DNA from: Chloroflexota bacterium
Lineage (GTDB): Bacteria; Chloroflexota; UBA11872
Direction of reading: 5' to 3'
Length of the DNA stretch: 29,906 nucleotides
Assembly: GCA_028875175.1 (NCBI GenBank)
Contig: JAPPFO010000104.1
Location: forward strand, 1 to 29,906
In this document: positions 14,499-22,583 of the stretch, one piece after another
Numbering within the stretch: position 1 is the first letter of the stretch
How the letters are laid out: every line of letters begins with the position of its first letter
Program-made: the position numbers and the translations under genes
The notes under the pieces: model-generated
Database searches by the model: none
What the model was told of the DNA's origin: nothing
What the model saw: the letters and a program-made list of their open reading frames with translations, nothing else

Positions 14499-14885
14499 CT
14501 AACGCACCTCGTCGTGGGTCTCGAACTCGGCCGGCATGGTGACCTCCAGCACCTGCCAGTCGTCGGAGTACTCCAGCACCTCGTGTCTGACTCCCGGCGC
14601 CTGGTACCACGCATCGCCGGCTTCCACGCGGACCTCGCCGATGTCCTCGAAGTACAGCTGCGCCCAGCCGCTGATCAGGTAAACCATCTGGAAGTCCAGC
14701 GCATGCGAGTGATAGCCCATGGGGCCGTCGCACGGTTGCTCGGCGCGAATGATGTGCGCCAGCACCTTACCCTCGGTCGCATCCTTGATTCCCAGGTCGC
14801 GGTAGGCAAAGTAGGGCCGCAGGTCCCTGCCCCACCGGGCGTCCTTGGCGTGCGCCGCAAATGACTTGGTCGTCTTCTCGGTCAT
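14499..14885 (-). CDS. cupin domain protein
   Basis: A 128-residue single-domain cupin. Motif 1 is GYHSHALDFQMVYLISGWAQLYFED, whose two His could bind metal, and motif 2 is GDAWYQAPGVRHEVLEYSDD with a third His. Cupins serve as isomerases, dioxygenases or plain sensors, and nothing here decides between these roles. ATG 14885 is chosen since GAGGGG lies about 9 bases upstream. It is transcribed away from the metallophosphoesterase gene at 14992, with about 106 bases between the starts. Confidence 0.8.
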   Translation of the reverse strand: MTEKTTKSFAAHAKDARWGRDLRPYFAYRDLGIKDATEGKVLAHIIRAEQPCDGPMGYHSHALDFQMVYLISGWAQLYFEDIGEVRVEAGDAWYQAPGVRHEVLEYSDDWQVLEVTMPAEFETHDEVR

Positions 14886-14991
14886 CGTGCAACCCCTCAC
14901 GGATCCAGGCGGCTACCCCCATACCTTGCCATCGCGCGGGCCGCGGGTGTGGAACGATGCCGGTGACGTGCTGAGCCCGGACGCGAGCCGC

Positions 14992-15771
14992 ATGCGCATC
15001 TGCCTGATCGGCGACACCCACGGCTTCGTGCCCGGCCTCCAAGCCGCGCTGGCAGCGTGCCGGCGACATGCACCCGACCTGATCGTCCACTGCGGCGACT
15101 TCCTCACGTCGCCGTTCTCGCCGGATCCCCCGGGCGAGACGATCGACCTGCTGCGCTCGGAGAACGTCCAGGTCATCTACGGCAACAACGAGGCGTACTT
15201 CCGCGACTGGGGCACCCGGCGCTGGGAAGCCACCGTCGCCGGACGCCGGCGTCGCCCCGACTCCCCCGACTATTTCCTGTCGAAGATCGAACGGGGACAG
15301 GCCGAACTCGCGCCCGCGGACCTTGCCTGGCTGCGGGCGCTGCCTGGCGAGCTCTCGCTAAGCGGCGCCCGCCAGGGCGACATCTACGTCTGCCACGGCA
15401 TGCCCGGCAACCCCTTCGCAACCATCTGGGACACCGATCCGGCCTACACGCCGGACTTCACCGCCGAGGAGATCGACGCCGCGTTGTCCCGACCTGCCGT
15501 CGCTTCCGCCGACCTGATCCTCTGCGGCCACACCCCCGGCCCCACCCTTCTCCGCACCACCCTGCCCGGTGGCCGAACGGCGCTCGTTGTTCGCAGCTCC
15601 GGCCAACTACCCGGCGACGGGCCCGGTCCCTGGTACCAGGGCATCTGCGTGCTCACCGATCGCGGCGGCCCGCTCCCCGGCTACGCCCGCTGGAACATCC
15701 AGTTCGAGTGGGCGCCCGTCGAGCCGCGTGACCCGAGTTGGTCGGATCCGGCAAGGATTACAGCACCCTGA
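14992..15771 (+). CDS. calcineurin-like metallophosphoesterase
   Basis: A 259-residue phosphoesterase of the YfcE/MPE superfamily. Dimetal-site motifs appear in order: GDTHG (Asp and His), HCGDF (bridging Asp), GNNEAY in place of the canonical GNHD, CHGMPG (His) and CGHTPGP (His). The GNHD-to-GNNE change keeps the Asn ligand but replaces the catalytic His, so activity may be altered. ATG 14992 (RICLIGDTHG) is chosen over starts near 14845 that overlap the cupin gene. The stop overlaps the next start in TGATG at 15769-15773. The substrate may be a nucleotide or phosphodiester and is not identifiable here. Confidence 0.85.
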   Translation: MRICLIGDTHGFVPGLQAALAACRRHAPDLIVHCGDFLTSPFSPDPPGETIDLLRSENVQVIYGNNEAYFRDWGTRRWEATVAGRRRRPDSPDYFLSKIERGQAELAPADLAWLRALPGELSLSGARQGDIYVCHGMPGNPFATIWDTDPAYTPDFTAEEIDAALSRPAVASADLILCGHTPGPTLLRTTLPGGRTALVVRSSGQLPGDGPGPWYQGICVLTDRGGPLPGYARWNIQFEWAPVEPRDPSWSDPARITAP

Positions 15772-16463
15772 TGCCCGCCTACGACCCCATCGCCGACTGG
15801 TACGCAGCCCAGTCCCGCACGGGTTCGCTGCGCCGCTTCCACGACAACCTGGCCCGCCGCCTGCTGGGGATGGCGGGCGACGTGTTTGGCAAGCGAGTCC
15901 TGGACGCGGGCTGCGGGGAGGGCCACGTGGCACGGCTACTTGCTCGACATGGAGCCAGGGTCGTCGCGGCCGATGTCTCGCCGCGGCTTCTCGAGCACGC
16001 CCGCCAACTCGAGGCGCGGGATCCGCACGGGATCGAGTTCGTGCAAGCGGATCTGGCCAGGGGGCTGCCTTCGTTCAAGGGCGCCTTTGACCTGGCAACG
16101 GCGAACATGATGCTTGACGACTGTGAGGACCTGGCCGGGGTTCTAACTGGCATTGCCGACGCCCTCAAGCCCAACGGCCGCCTGCTGCTGTCGATGAACA
16201 ACCCCTACGCCCTCGCCGCCCGCGGCAAGGTGGTCGGCTACTTCGCCTCGGGAACGCTCTCCCAGACCTTCGGCACCGACCGCCCCGAGGTCGAAGTCCC
16301 CTTCTACTACCGGACCTTCGAGCAGTGGGTAAACGCGTTCAGCCAGGCCGGGCTCCTGCTCCACACCCTGGTCGACGTCCCGCCCGACCCATCCGACCCG
16401 CATCTGCCCGACGATCCGGTACCCAAGATCATGCTGCTGGAACTGGATCGACGCGCTTCATAG
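15771..16463 (+). CDS. class I SAM-dependent methyltransferase
   Basis: A 230-residue methyltransferase. Motif I is VLDAGCGEGHVARLL for SAM binding, followed by RVVAADVS with the acidic motif II, and FDLATANMMLDD as motif IV. It belongs to the small-molecule Methyltransf_11/25 type. ATG 15771 is chosen because AAGGA lies about 13 bases upstream and the start overlaps the previous stop (TGATG). It forms a coupled pair with the metallophosphoesterase. The substrate is unknown. Confidence 0.88.
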   Translation: MPAYDPIADWYAAQSRTGSLRRFHDNLARRLLGMAGDVFGKRVLDAGCGEGHVARLLARHGARVVAADVSPRLLEHARQLEARDPHGIEFVQADLARGLPSFKGAFDLATANMMLDDCEDLAGVLTGIADALKPNGRLLLSMNNPYALAARGKVVGYFASGTLSQTFGTDRPEVEVPFYYRTFEQWVNAFSQAGLLLHTLVDVPPDPSDPHLPDDPVPKIMLLELDRRAS

Positions 16464-16951
16464 ACGTCCAAACCGATGTTTCTCGGCCTGGGCGCGGCGC
16501 ACGATCAGGTGGTGGCGCCAACCTATCCAGCCGGGACGGGCTGGCGCGTACCCAAGACCGCAGCGGGCCAGCACCGCCTGCTCAATGGTCGGCGCCTTGC
16601 GCGCCAGGCTGCTGCCCCAACGCCACAAACGCCGGCCGTTGGCCCTTCCTCGATCGCTCCGCGAACGGCACGAACCCATACCGTCGGTGCCTGCGAGTGC
16701 GTTCACCATGTCTCCGAATAGACGGTCATGATGAATCGGGTCCGAGCAGGCGAGGGGGACGATGGGCATCCCCGTAGATCAGTTGTCCCCCCTACCGTTG
16801 CTTCCCTGGCGAGCGACAAAAACACGACAGATCACCTCAGGGAATGCAGTCTGGTCAGCGTGACCCACCATCTCGCGTTGCCGCTCCCGGCACTTGCAGC
16901 AACAGACGGACAAATCGGGGCGTTCACTGGGCGGGAATCGGGATTAACGCC
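16464..16951. other. gene-poor stretch, no confident coding sequence
   Basis: This 488-base stretch holds open frames on both strands, the longest being a reverse one at about 16458-16769 ending KHRFGRL, but none shows a recognisable family, ribosome binding site or conserved motif. I see no tRNA, repeat or clear terminator in it. It may hold decayed coding sequence, since the following 170 bases do. Confidence 0.45.
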
Positions 16952-17123
16952 ATGGCCGCGGACACCAAGCCGGTGACTCTCAAAGGCCTGCGACGCGAAC
17001 TGGATTGGACCCTGCAGCACTACGCCGCCAAGGCCGACCTTCACGCGCTTAACGATTCGCCTGATTGTGGCTCTTGCCGCGCTGGGCACCGTGCGTGTGG
17101 CTGTCGATCGGCCGTGGACCTAA
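16952..17123 (+). pseudogene. frameshifted small coiled-coil / single-helix membrane protein
   Basis: ATG 16952 begins a frame that reads KPVTLKGLRRELDWTLQHY and KADLHALN, the amphipathic helix of a common family of small coiled-coil proteins. After Asn at 17051-17053 the frame becomes Pro/Cys-rich and implausible. A shift of one base, reading on from 17055, gives IRLIVALAALGTVRVAV, a membrane helix, then a TAA stop at 17121-17123, which is exactly what such proteins have after the coiled coil. I infer one inserted or extra base, making this a pseudogene, or a sequencing error. The function of the family is not known. Confidence 0.5.
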
Positions 17124-17239
17124 CGGCGCACCGCCCGCATTCAACTAACGGCACCGGCGCTTCGCAACGGACCATCGGATTCGAATGTGTTGCGGCGGGG
17201 TGGGGGGCTTCCCTAAGCTTTGAGTTCGTTCCGAAGCCC

Positions 17240-17698
17240 ATGGATCGTCGCCACCGCATGTCTCGAGTCCGCCCGTATGCCCTGCGCCTGATCGCGCTGG
17301 TTGCCGCCGCCGTGGTGCTGGCCGGCTGTGAGGTGGGCGCGATGCAGACCGCTATCGACAATCCGACGCCAGATCCGGTGACGGCGTTGCAGACGACCTG
17401 TACGCCGCCGAGTTGCGAGGAGCTGGCGGTTCAGATTGGCGACTTCGCCATCCTGCCGCCGGTGATTCGGACGAACGCGCCGCGGGTGCGATTTGCGATC
17501 ACGAATATCGGGGCTTTCACGCATAGCCTGGAGGTCCGGCTGCCGGGCGGGGTGGTGAGCTCGCCGCGGATCGGGCCGGGACAGACGGGCTACCTGGAAG
17601 CCGATATCGAGCCGGGCACGTACGAGGCGCTGGATCCGACGCCTGGCCACGCCGTGCGCGGCGCGCGGGCCAGAATCGTGGCCGGATCCGGGAGCTAG
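17240..17698 (+). CDS. lipoprotein with degenerate cupredoxin-like domain
   Basis: About 152 residues from ATG 17240, or 146 from ATG 17258. A basic start and hydrophobic run end in the lipobox VVLAGC, so the protein is lipid-anchored outside the membrane. The mature part resembles a plastocyanin-like cupredoxin: FAITNIGAFTHSLEVRLPGG is the strand with the first copper His, and YEALDPTPGHAVRGARARIV lines up with the C-terminal copper loop Y-x3-C-x2-PGH-x3-GM. The Cys has become Asp and the Met Ala, while both His remain, so a type 1 blue copper site is not expected. It may bind Cu differently or be structural. It converges on ctaG and shares its stop bases, which suggests a link to oxidase copper handling. 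Confidence 0.7.
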   Translation: MDRRHRMSRVRPYALRLIALVAAAVVLAGCEVGAMQTAIDNPTPDPVTALQTTCTPPSCEELAVQIGDFAILPPVIRTNAPRVRFAITNIGAFTHSLEVRLPGGVVSSPRIGPGQTGYLEADIEPGTYEALDPTPGHAVRGARARIVAGSGS

Positions 17699-18486
17699 CC
17701 GCCCCTGGGGGCGCGGCCCAGCAGTTCGCGTTCGCCGGGCGTCTCGGAGACCCAGCGGAAGAACTTGACGGTGATGACGGTCCACAGCAGGGCGGTGCCG
17801 CCGAGTTTCATGATGAGGCCGCCGATGCGCTGGTCCTCCAGGGCCGAGAGTCCGCCCGGATCGGCGGCCAGCAGGTAGGCCGGGTAGATCGGTTCGCTGG
17901 CAAAGACGAAGAGCGAACTCAAGAGCCCGGACGGCAAGGTCAGCAGGAACAGGTAGAACATCTGGATGGGCACGCCGGCGGCGGGGGCGGCGGGCACGCG
18001 GCTGACCACCGGCCACCACATCAGCAAGGCGGAGCCCACCATGGTCACGTGCGCGGCGTCGTGCAAGATGCGGTCGTTCAGTGCGCCCTCGTAGAGGGTG
18101 GGCAGGTGCCAGCCCCAGAACACAGCCACGCCAGCAAGACCGGCAATCAGGGGCCGGGTGAGCCAGCGGAAGGCGACGCGCACCATGGGCCGGCGCAGCA
18201 GGGGCGTCACCATCCAGGCGGGGATGCCCAACAGCAGCAGCGGGGGCGCCATGAAGGTCACCATCAGGTGCTGGATCATGTGGATGCTGAAGAACTCGGC
18301 GCTGAGCGTGTCGATCGGCGGGTGCAGGGCCGCGAAGACGATTGCCGCGCCGATCACGAAGAGGCTGATGCGCCACGGATCGACGCGGCCGGGACGGTCA
18401 GGGTTCCAGGGGCTGACCGCGTAGGCGTAGGCACCCAGCAGGACCACGACGCCCAGGGTGATTTCAGGGATGAGGTAGAAGGTCAA
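17695..18486 (-). CDS. ctaG: cytochrome c oxidase assembly factor CtaG (caa3 type)
   Basis: A 263-residue membrane protein with about seven helices. It belongs to the Caa3_CtaG family, needed in Bacillus-type caa3 oxidase formation, possibly for copper delivery. The diagnostic block is HPPIDTLSAEFFSIHMIQHLMVTFMAPPLLLLGIP, with its clustered His and Met residues, followed by WGWHLP. GAGGAGG lies about 12 bases before ATG 18486. It is the last gene of the leftward oxidase series, separated by 97 bases from ctaF. Its stop (CTA on the forward strand at 17695-17697) overlaps the stop of the convergent lipoprotein within CTAG. Confidence 0.93.
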   Translation of the reverse strand: MTFYLIPEITLGVVVLLGAYAYAVSPWNPDRPGRVDPWRISLFVIGAAIVFAALHPPIDTLSAEFFSIHMIQHLMVTFMAPPLLLLGIPAWMVTPLLRRPMVRVAFRWLTRPLIAGLAGVAVFWGWHLPTLYEGALNDRILHDAAHVTMVGSALLMWWPVVSRVPAAPAAGVPIQMFYLFLLTLPSGLLSSLFVFASEPIYPAYLLAADPGGLSALEDQRIGGLIMKLGGTALLWTVITVKFFRWVSETPGERELLGRAPRGG

Positions 18487-18583
18487 TTCAGCGCCTCCTC
18501 ACCTGTTCATGTTCGCTGTTCGCGACAACCCGCACGCTCCCGGGCCATTCTTGATCAGCGCGGGCTAGCTCCTACCTTCCAGC

Positions 18584-18937
18584 CTAGCCGCCCGTCAGGG
18601 AGAAGAAGAGGAAGAGGATCAGCACAATCATGGAGGCGATGCCGAACGGGAACATGAAGAGGGCGGTGAACAGGCGGTTGTCGTCCCGCAGGTGCATGTA
18701 GTAGGCGACCACGCCCGCGCCCTTGCCGAACGACAGGATCAACAGGGAGGCCACCACTCCGGGCCTGGTGAAAGCGTCGGCGATGGCCGGGATGCTGGGA
18801 ATCATGATCTCGACGATGGTGATGACGGTGAGGATGACGCCGACGACGACGTACTTGGCGTAGCCGTGGCGATGATGCTCGGCGTCGTGGGCCATGTCCC
18901 CGCCGTGGTCCGCGTGCGCGCTGTGCGAGTCGCTCAT
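18584..18937 (-). CDS. ctaF: cytochrome c oxidase subunit IV
   Basis: A 117-residue small oxidase subunit. The His-rich, hydrophilic N-terminus (residues 1-25, with many His and Asp) is followed by three membrane helices: KYVVVGVILTVITIVEIMI, VVASLLILSFGKGAGVVAYYMHL and TALFMFPFGIASMIVLILFL. MHLRDDNRLF is a typical block of prokaryotic subunit IV (COX4_pro). It probably stabilises the oxidase core. ATG 18937 overlaps the ctaE stop by one base (TGATG on the reverse strand). The His-rich tail could bind metal, but many such tails are merely hydrophilic. Confidence 0.88.
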   Translation of the reverse strand: MSDSHSAHADHGGDMAHDAEHHRHGYAKYVVVGVILTVITIVEIMIPSIPAIADAFTRPGVVASLLILSFGKGAGVVAYYMHLRDDNRLFTALFMFPFGIASMIVLILFLFFSLTGG

Positions 18938-19533
18938 CAGATCAGGTAGATGAGGGTGAAGATCGCGACCCAGACCAGGTCCACGAAGTGCCAGTACAGC
19001 CCGACCAGCTCGATGCCCCACATGTCCATGCCGGGCTGAAAGCGGCCGCGGAAGGAATAGACCAGTGCGGTGCCGAGCCAGAGGACGCCGATGGCGACGT
19101 GCGCGCCGTGGAATCCGACCAGGGTGTAGAAAGAGGCGCCGAAGAGGTTGGTGGAGGGCGTGAGGTCCTTGTGGGTGACAAATTCGGTGAACTCGTAGAC
19201 CTGCCCGCCGAGGAAGATCAGACCCATCAGCATGACCATGCCGAGCCAGATGCGGCCCCAGAGCAGCGACCCGTTCCGGAAGGCGGCCAGCGAGAGGACC
19301 ATGGCGAGACTGCTGGTCAGCAGCACGAAGGTGGTGAACGAGGTCAGAACCAGGTCCAGGACTTCCTGACCCGGTCCGCCCAGCGTGTTGTGCTTGTTGA
19401 TGAGCATGACCAGGATGAGGCTGCCGAAGAACATGGTCTCGGAGCCCAGGAAAGCCCACATGCCGAGCTTGCGGTTGTCGAGGCCGGTCGAGCTGTGGTG
19501 CTCCTCGTGCTGGGCGTGGGCGTCGGCGGTCAT
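18937..19533 (-). CDS. ctaE: cytochrome c oxidase subunit III
   Basis: A 198-residue subunit III with five predicted membrane helices, the short form usual for caa3 oxidases. Family markers are GMWAFLGSETMFFGSLI (residues 24-40, containing the conserved Glu), FYTLVGFHGAHVAIGVLWL and YWHFVDLVWVAIFTLIYLI at the C-terminus. It helps to maintain oxygen and proton supply to subunit I. Its ATG overlaps the stop of ctaD (ATGA at 19530-19533). Confidence 0.95.
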   Translation of the reverse strand: MTADAHAQHEEHHSSTGLDNRKLGMWAFLGSETMFFGSLILVMLINKHNTLGGPGQEVLDLVLTSFTTFVLLTSSLAMVLSLAAFRNGSLLWGRIWLGMVMLMGLIFLGGQVYEFTEFVTHKDLTPSTNLFGASFYTLVGFHGAHVAIGVLWLGTALVYSFRGRFQPGMDMWGIELVGLYWHFVDLVWVAIFTLIYLI

Positions 19534-21362
19534 GCGGAGGGTTCCTCGATCCAGCCCAGCAGCGAAATCCCGAAGAGCACCGCGCCCAGGAGGATGAAGG
19601 CCTGGTGGAAGATCAGGCCGCAGGCGGCGAGCACCATGCCGGCGGCCATCACAATCGGCCAGTAGGAGGGGTTGGGCATGTGGATGTCGGGCTCATCGGC
19701 TTCGGCGTCGGCTTCGGGCGCAGTGGCCACGGCGCCGGTGTGGCCGCCGCCGCGCTTGATGTCCCAGGCCGGGTAGCGGCCATCGACTATTGGAATCTCA
19801 GCGAAGTTGTAGACGGGCGGGGGTGAGGGGATCGTCCATTCCAGCGTGCCGCCGTCCCAGGGGTCGCCGCCGGACGGTTCGCCGTGGCGAATTGAACGCA
19901 GGGCGTTGATGATGAAGATCAGGAATGAGAGTCCGATCATCAGGGATCCAACGGTGGACATCATGTTCCAGAGGTCGAAGCCCATCTCCGCCGCGTAGGT
20001 GTGAACGCGGCGGGGCATGCCGTCAATGCCCAGCATGTGCTGCGGAAGGAAGGTCAGATTGAAGCCGATCATCATCAGCAGCCAGTGCACCTTGCCCCAG
20101 CCGTCGTGCATGAAGCGCCCGGTGAACTTGGGGAACCAGTGGTAGATGCCGCCGAACAAGCCGAACACGGTGCCGCCGAACAGCACGTAGTGCAGGTGGG
20201 CCACCACGAAGTAGGTGTCCTGTACCTGGGAGTCAATGGGCGGAGAACCCAGCATGACGCCGCTGAGCCCACCGATGATGAACATGGAGACCATGCCCAC
20301 GGCGAACAACATGGGCGATTTGAAGCTAATTGAGCCGCCGTACAAGGTGGCAATCCAGTTGAAGATCTTGACTCCGGTGGGTACGGCGATAGCCATGGTC
20401 GAAATCGCGAAGGCGGTGTCCGCGATGGGTCCGAGTCCGACCGTGAACATGTGGTGCGTCCAGACGCCGAAGCCGACCAGCGCGATGGCTGCGCCCGAGT
20501 AGGCCACGACCGCGTAGCCAAAGAGCGGCTTGCGCGAGTAGGTGGGCAGGATTTCGGAGACGATGCCCATGGCGGGCAGGATGAGGATGTAGACCTCGGG
20601 GTGGCCGAAGACCCAGAACAGGTGCTGCCAGAGCACGGGGTCGCCGCCGCCTTCGGGAATGAAGAAGTTGGTTTCGATGTAGCGGTCGAAGATCAACAGC
20701 ACGAGGCCGATGGTGATGGCGGGGAAGGCGAAGATGATCAGGAAGGCCGTGATCATGCTCATCCACACGAACATGGGCATGCGGTTCAAGGTCATGCCGG
20801 GCGCGCGCATGTTGATGATGGTGACGATGAAGTTGATCGAGGCCAGGATGGAGGAGACGCCCAGGATCTGGAGGCCGAAGGCCCAGAAGTCGATGGCGTG
20901 GGTGGCTTCGAAGGCCGTGTCGGTGAGCGGCGCGTAGCCGAACCAGCCGGCGTTGGGCGCCCCGCCAGCCACGAAGCTGATGTTCATGAAGATGCCGCCG
21001 AAGAGGTAGATCCAGTAGCTCAGGGCGTTCAGTCGCGGGAAGGCCACGTCGCGGGCGCCGATCATCAGCGGCACGAGCAAGTTGAAGAAGGCCGCGCTCA
21101 GGGGCATCAGCGCCAGGAACACCATGGTGGTGCCGTGCATGGTGAAGAGCTCGGTGAAGCGTTCGGCCGAGACCAGGTCTGACTCGGGCGTGGCCAGTTG
21201 CAGGCGCATGAGCAGCGCCTCGAGGCCGCCGAGCATGAAGAAGGCGAGGGAGGTGACCAAGTACAGCACGGCGATGCGCTTGTGATCGACCGTGGTGATC
21301 CAGCTCCAGGCCGTGCCGGCAAACGTGCGGGTGTCAGGGGCGGTTGCCGTTACCGTCGCCAT
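19530..21362 (-). CDS. ctaD: cytochrome c oxidase subunit I, A-type
   Basis: A 610-residue haem-copper oxidase subunit I, which reduces O2 to water and pumps protons. Ligands: low-spin haem His76 (TMHGTT) and His391 (AHLHYVL), CuB His254 with cross-linked Tyr258 (GHPEVY), His303 and His304 (WTHHM), and high-spin haem His389. Proton-path residues Asp105 (GARDVAFPR) and Glu256 point to the A1 type, and Lys332 (GVKIFNW) to the K channel. After the twelve standard helices, residues about 560-605 add two further membrane segments (SYWPIVMAAGMVLAACG and LLGAVLFGISLLGW), an extension known in some caa3 enzymes. GGAGGG lies about 8 bases before ATG 21362. Confidence 0.97.
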   Translation of the reverse strand: MATVTATAPDTRTFAGTAWSWITTVDHKRIAVLYLVTSLAFFMLGGLEALLMRLQLATPESDLVSAERFTELFTMHGTTMVFLALMPLSAAFFNLLVPLMIGARDVAFPRLNALSYWIYLFGGIFMNISFVAGGAPNAGWFGYAPLTDTAFEATHAIDFWAFGLQILGVSSILASINFIVTIINMRAPGMTLNRMPMFVWMSMITAFLIIFAFPAITIGLVLLIFDRYIETNFFIPEGGGDPVLWQHLFWVFGHPEVYILILPAMGIVSEILPTYSRKPLFGYAVVAYSGAAIALVGFGVWTHHMFTVGLGPIADTAFAISTMAIAVPTGVKIFNWIATLYGGSISFKSPMLFAVGMVSMFIIGGLSGVMLGSPPIDSQVQDTYFVVAHLHYVLFGGTVFGLFGGIYHWFPKFTGRFMHDGWGKVHWLLMMIGFNLTFLPQHMLGIDGMPRRVHTYAAEMGFDLWNMMSTVGSLMIGLSFLIFIINALRSIRHGEPSGGDPWDGGTLEWTIPSPPPVYNFAEIPIVDGRYPAWDIKRGGGHTGAVATAPEADAEADEPDIHMPNPSYWPIVMAAGMVLAACGLIFHQAFILLGAVLFGISLLGWIEEPSA

Positions 21363-21410
21363 GTGGTCACCCTCCGGTTGGCGTCTGAGCGTCGCATCGC
21401 GCGCGCATCA

Positions 21411-22502
21411 TCATTTTAGGCCCTGGAGGTAGGCCACCAGCGAGTCGAGCTGCTCGGTGGTCAATTCGGGAATCACCATGGTGTTGCCGGGCTTGACGCC
21501 CTGCGGATCGCTGAGCCAGGCGCGCATGTTCTCAGGCGTGTTCTCCAGGATTCCGGCGGCGATGTACTTGCGGCTGCCCATGTGGGTCAGGTCCGGACCC
21601 AGGATGCCCGCCGAATCGGTTCCGCGAATCGTGTGACAGGCCACGCAGCCGCCGAGGGTGAGGTTCGCTTCGCCTTCACTGGCCAGCTCGCTGGCTGGAG
21701 CAACGCGGTCGGTCCGTTCATTCTGAAGCCAGGCATTGAACTCGGCCTGCGTCTCAACGACCACGTGAAACTTCATGAGCGCGTGGGCGGTGCCGCAGAA
21801 CTCGGCGCATTGGCCGGGAAAGGTGCCGGTGACCTCGGGCTTGATGGTGAATTTGTTCTCGCGGCCCGGCACCATGTCCAGCTTTCCGCGCAGGCTGGGG
21901 ACCCAGAAGCTGTGCAGGACGTCGTTGCTTTCGAGCTGGATCTCCACCTCGCGGTTGACGGGCAAATGCAACTCGTTGGCGGTCGTCACCCCGAGGTCGG
22001 GGTACTGGAACTCGAACCACCACTGGTGGCCGATCGCCCGGACCTTCAGGGCGTCGGGACCGGCGGCGCGGGCGTTGGAGAAGATGGCGGGGACGGTGAG
22101 GACGACGATTACGACGACAAGAATGGCCGGCGCGATGGTCCAGCCGATTTCCAGCGGGGTGTTGCCATGGGTCTGGGCGGGAATCCCGTCGCCGCTGCGC
22201 CGACGGAATCGAATCAGGACGTAGAGCAACGCGCCTTCCACGAGCACAAAGGTCACGACCATTGCCCAGAACACGAACATGAGGAGGTCGCGCGCGGTGC
22301 GGGCCGCTTCCGTGGTCGGTTCGAGGGTGGTCTGCGGCGTAACACCGCAGGCGGCCAGGGCCAGCACGGCCACCGCCAATGCGGGAGCCAGGAGCGTGGC
22401 GTAGATGCGGCGGTTGCGGGTCAATGGTGTGCTGCGTCGCCCTTGGATGGGACGGCTCTCGTCCCCGTTTGCGCGAGTCACGCTTGGCCGGGCTTTGTGC
22501 AC
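21411..22502 (-). CDS. ctaC: cytochrome c oxidase subunit II with fused cytochrome c domain
   Basis: A 363-residue caa3-type subunit II that takes electrons directly on its own haem c. Order: a lipobox LALAAC (Cys52), two membrane helices (about 72-98 and 121-143), the cupredoxin domain with the CuA ligands His197 and CAEFCGTAHALM (Cys232, Cys236, His240, Met243), then a haem c motif CVACH (286-290) with Met342 as likely distal ligand (GNTMVIP). Start is taken as GTG 22502, but the first 25 residues are poorly conserved and a downstream start is possible. It leads the oxidase series with 48 bases before ctaD. No promoter is convincing in the 81 bases upstream. Confidence 0.95.
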   Translation of the reverse strand: MHKARPSVTRANGDESRPIQGRRSTPLTRNRRIYATLLAPALAVAVLALAACGVTPQTTLEPTTEAARTARDLLMFVFWAMVVTFVLVEGALLYVLIRFRRRSGDGIPAQTHGNTPLEIGWTIAPAILVVVIVVLTVPAIFSNARAAGPDALKVRAIGHQWWFEFQYPDLGVTTANELHLPVNREVEIQLESNDVLHSFWVPSLRGKLDMVPGRENKFTIKPEVTGTFPGQCAEFCGTAHALMKFHVVVETQAEFNAWLQNERTDRVAPASELASEGEANLTLGGCVACHTIRGTDSAGILGPDLTHMGSRKYIAAGILENTPENMRAWLSDPQGVKPGNTMVIPELTTEQLDSLVAYLQGLK

Positions 22503-22583
22503 CGTTTCACAATCTCGTGGGCGGCGGCTAGCGTAGCACGAGGGCCCGCATTCCCCCGTGTCGAACGGTCGCGCGGGCGACGG

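Noticed and set aside
16458..16769. Reverse 103-codon frame in the gene-poor stretch
   Set aside because: No motif, no ribosome binding site and no recognisable similarity; the Arg-rich composition is typical of chance frames in GC-rich DNA.
16844..17239. Extension of the cupredoxin-like lipoprotein to a 284-residue protein
   Set aside because: The upstream part is Cys/Pro-rich and runs through the frameshifted small gene; the lipobox signal at 17240-17330 shows where the real protein starts.
20001..21182. Long forward-strand open frames across ctaD
   Set aside because: They are shadows of the strongly conserved oxidase genes on the other strand, rich in His, Glu and Val as expected of antisense frames.
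21757..21772. CCACGTGAAAC as a possible second parS
   Set aside because: It matches one half of parS but the other half has four mismatches, and it lies in a conserved part of ctaC where codons explain it.
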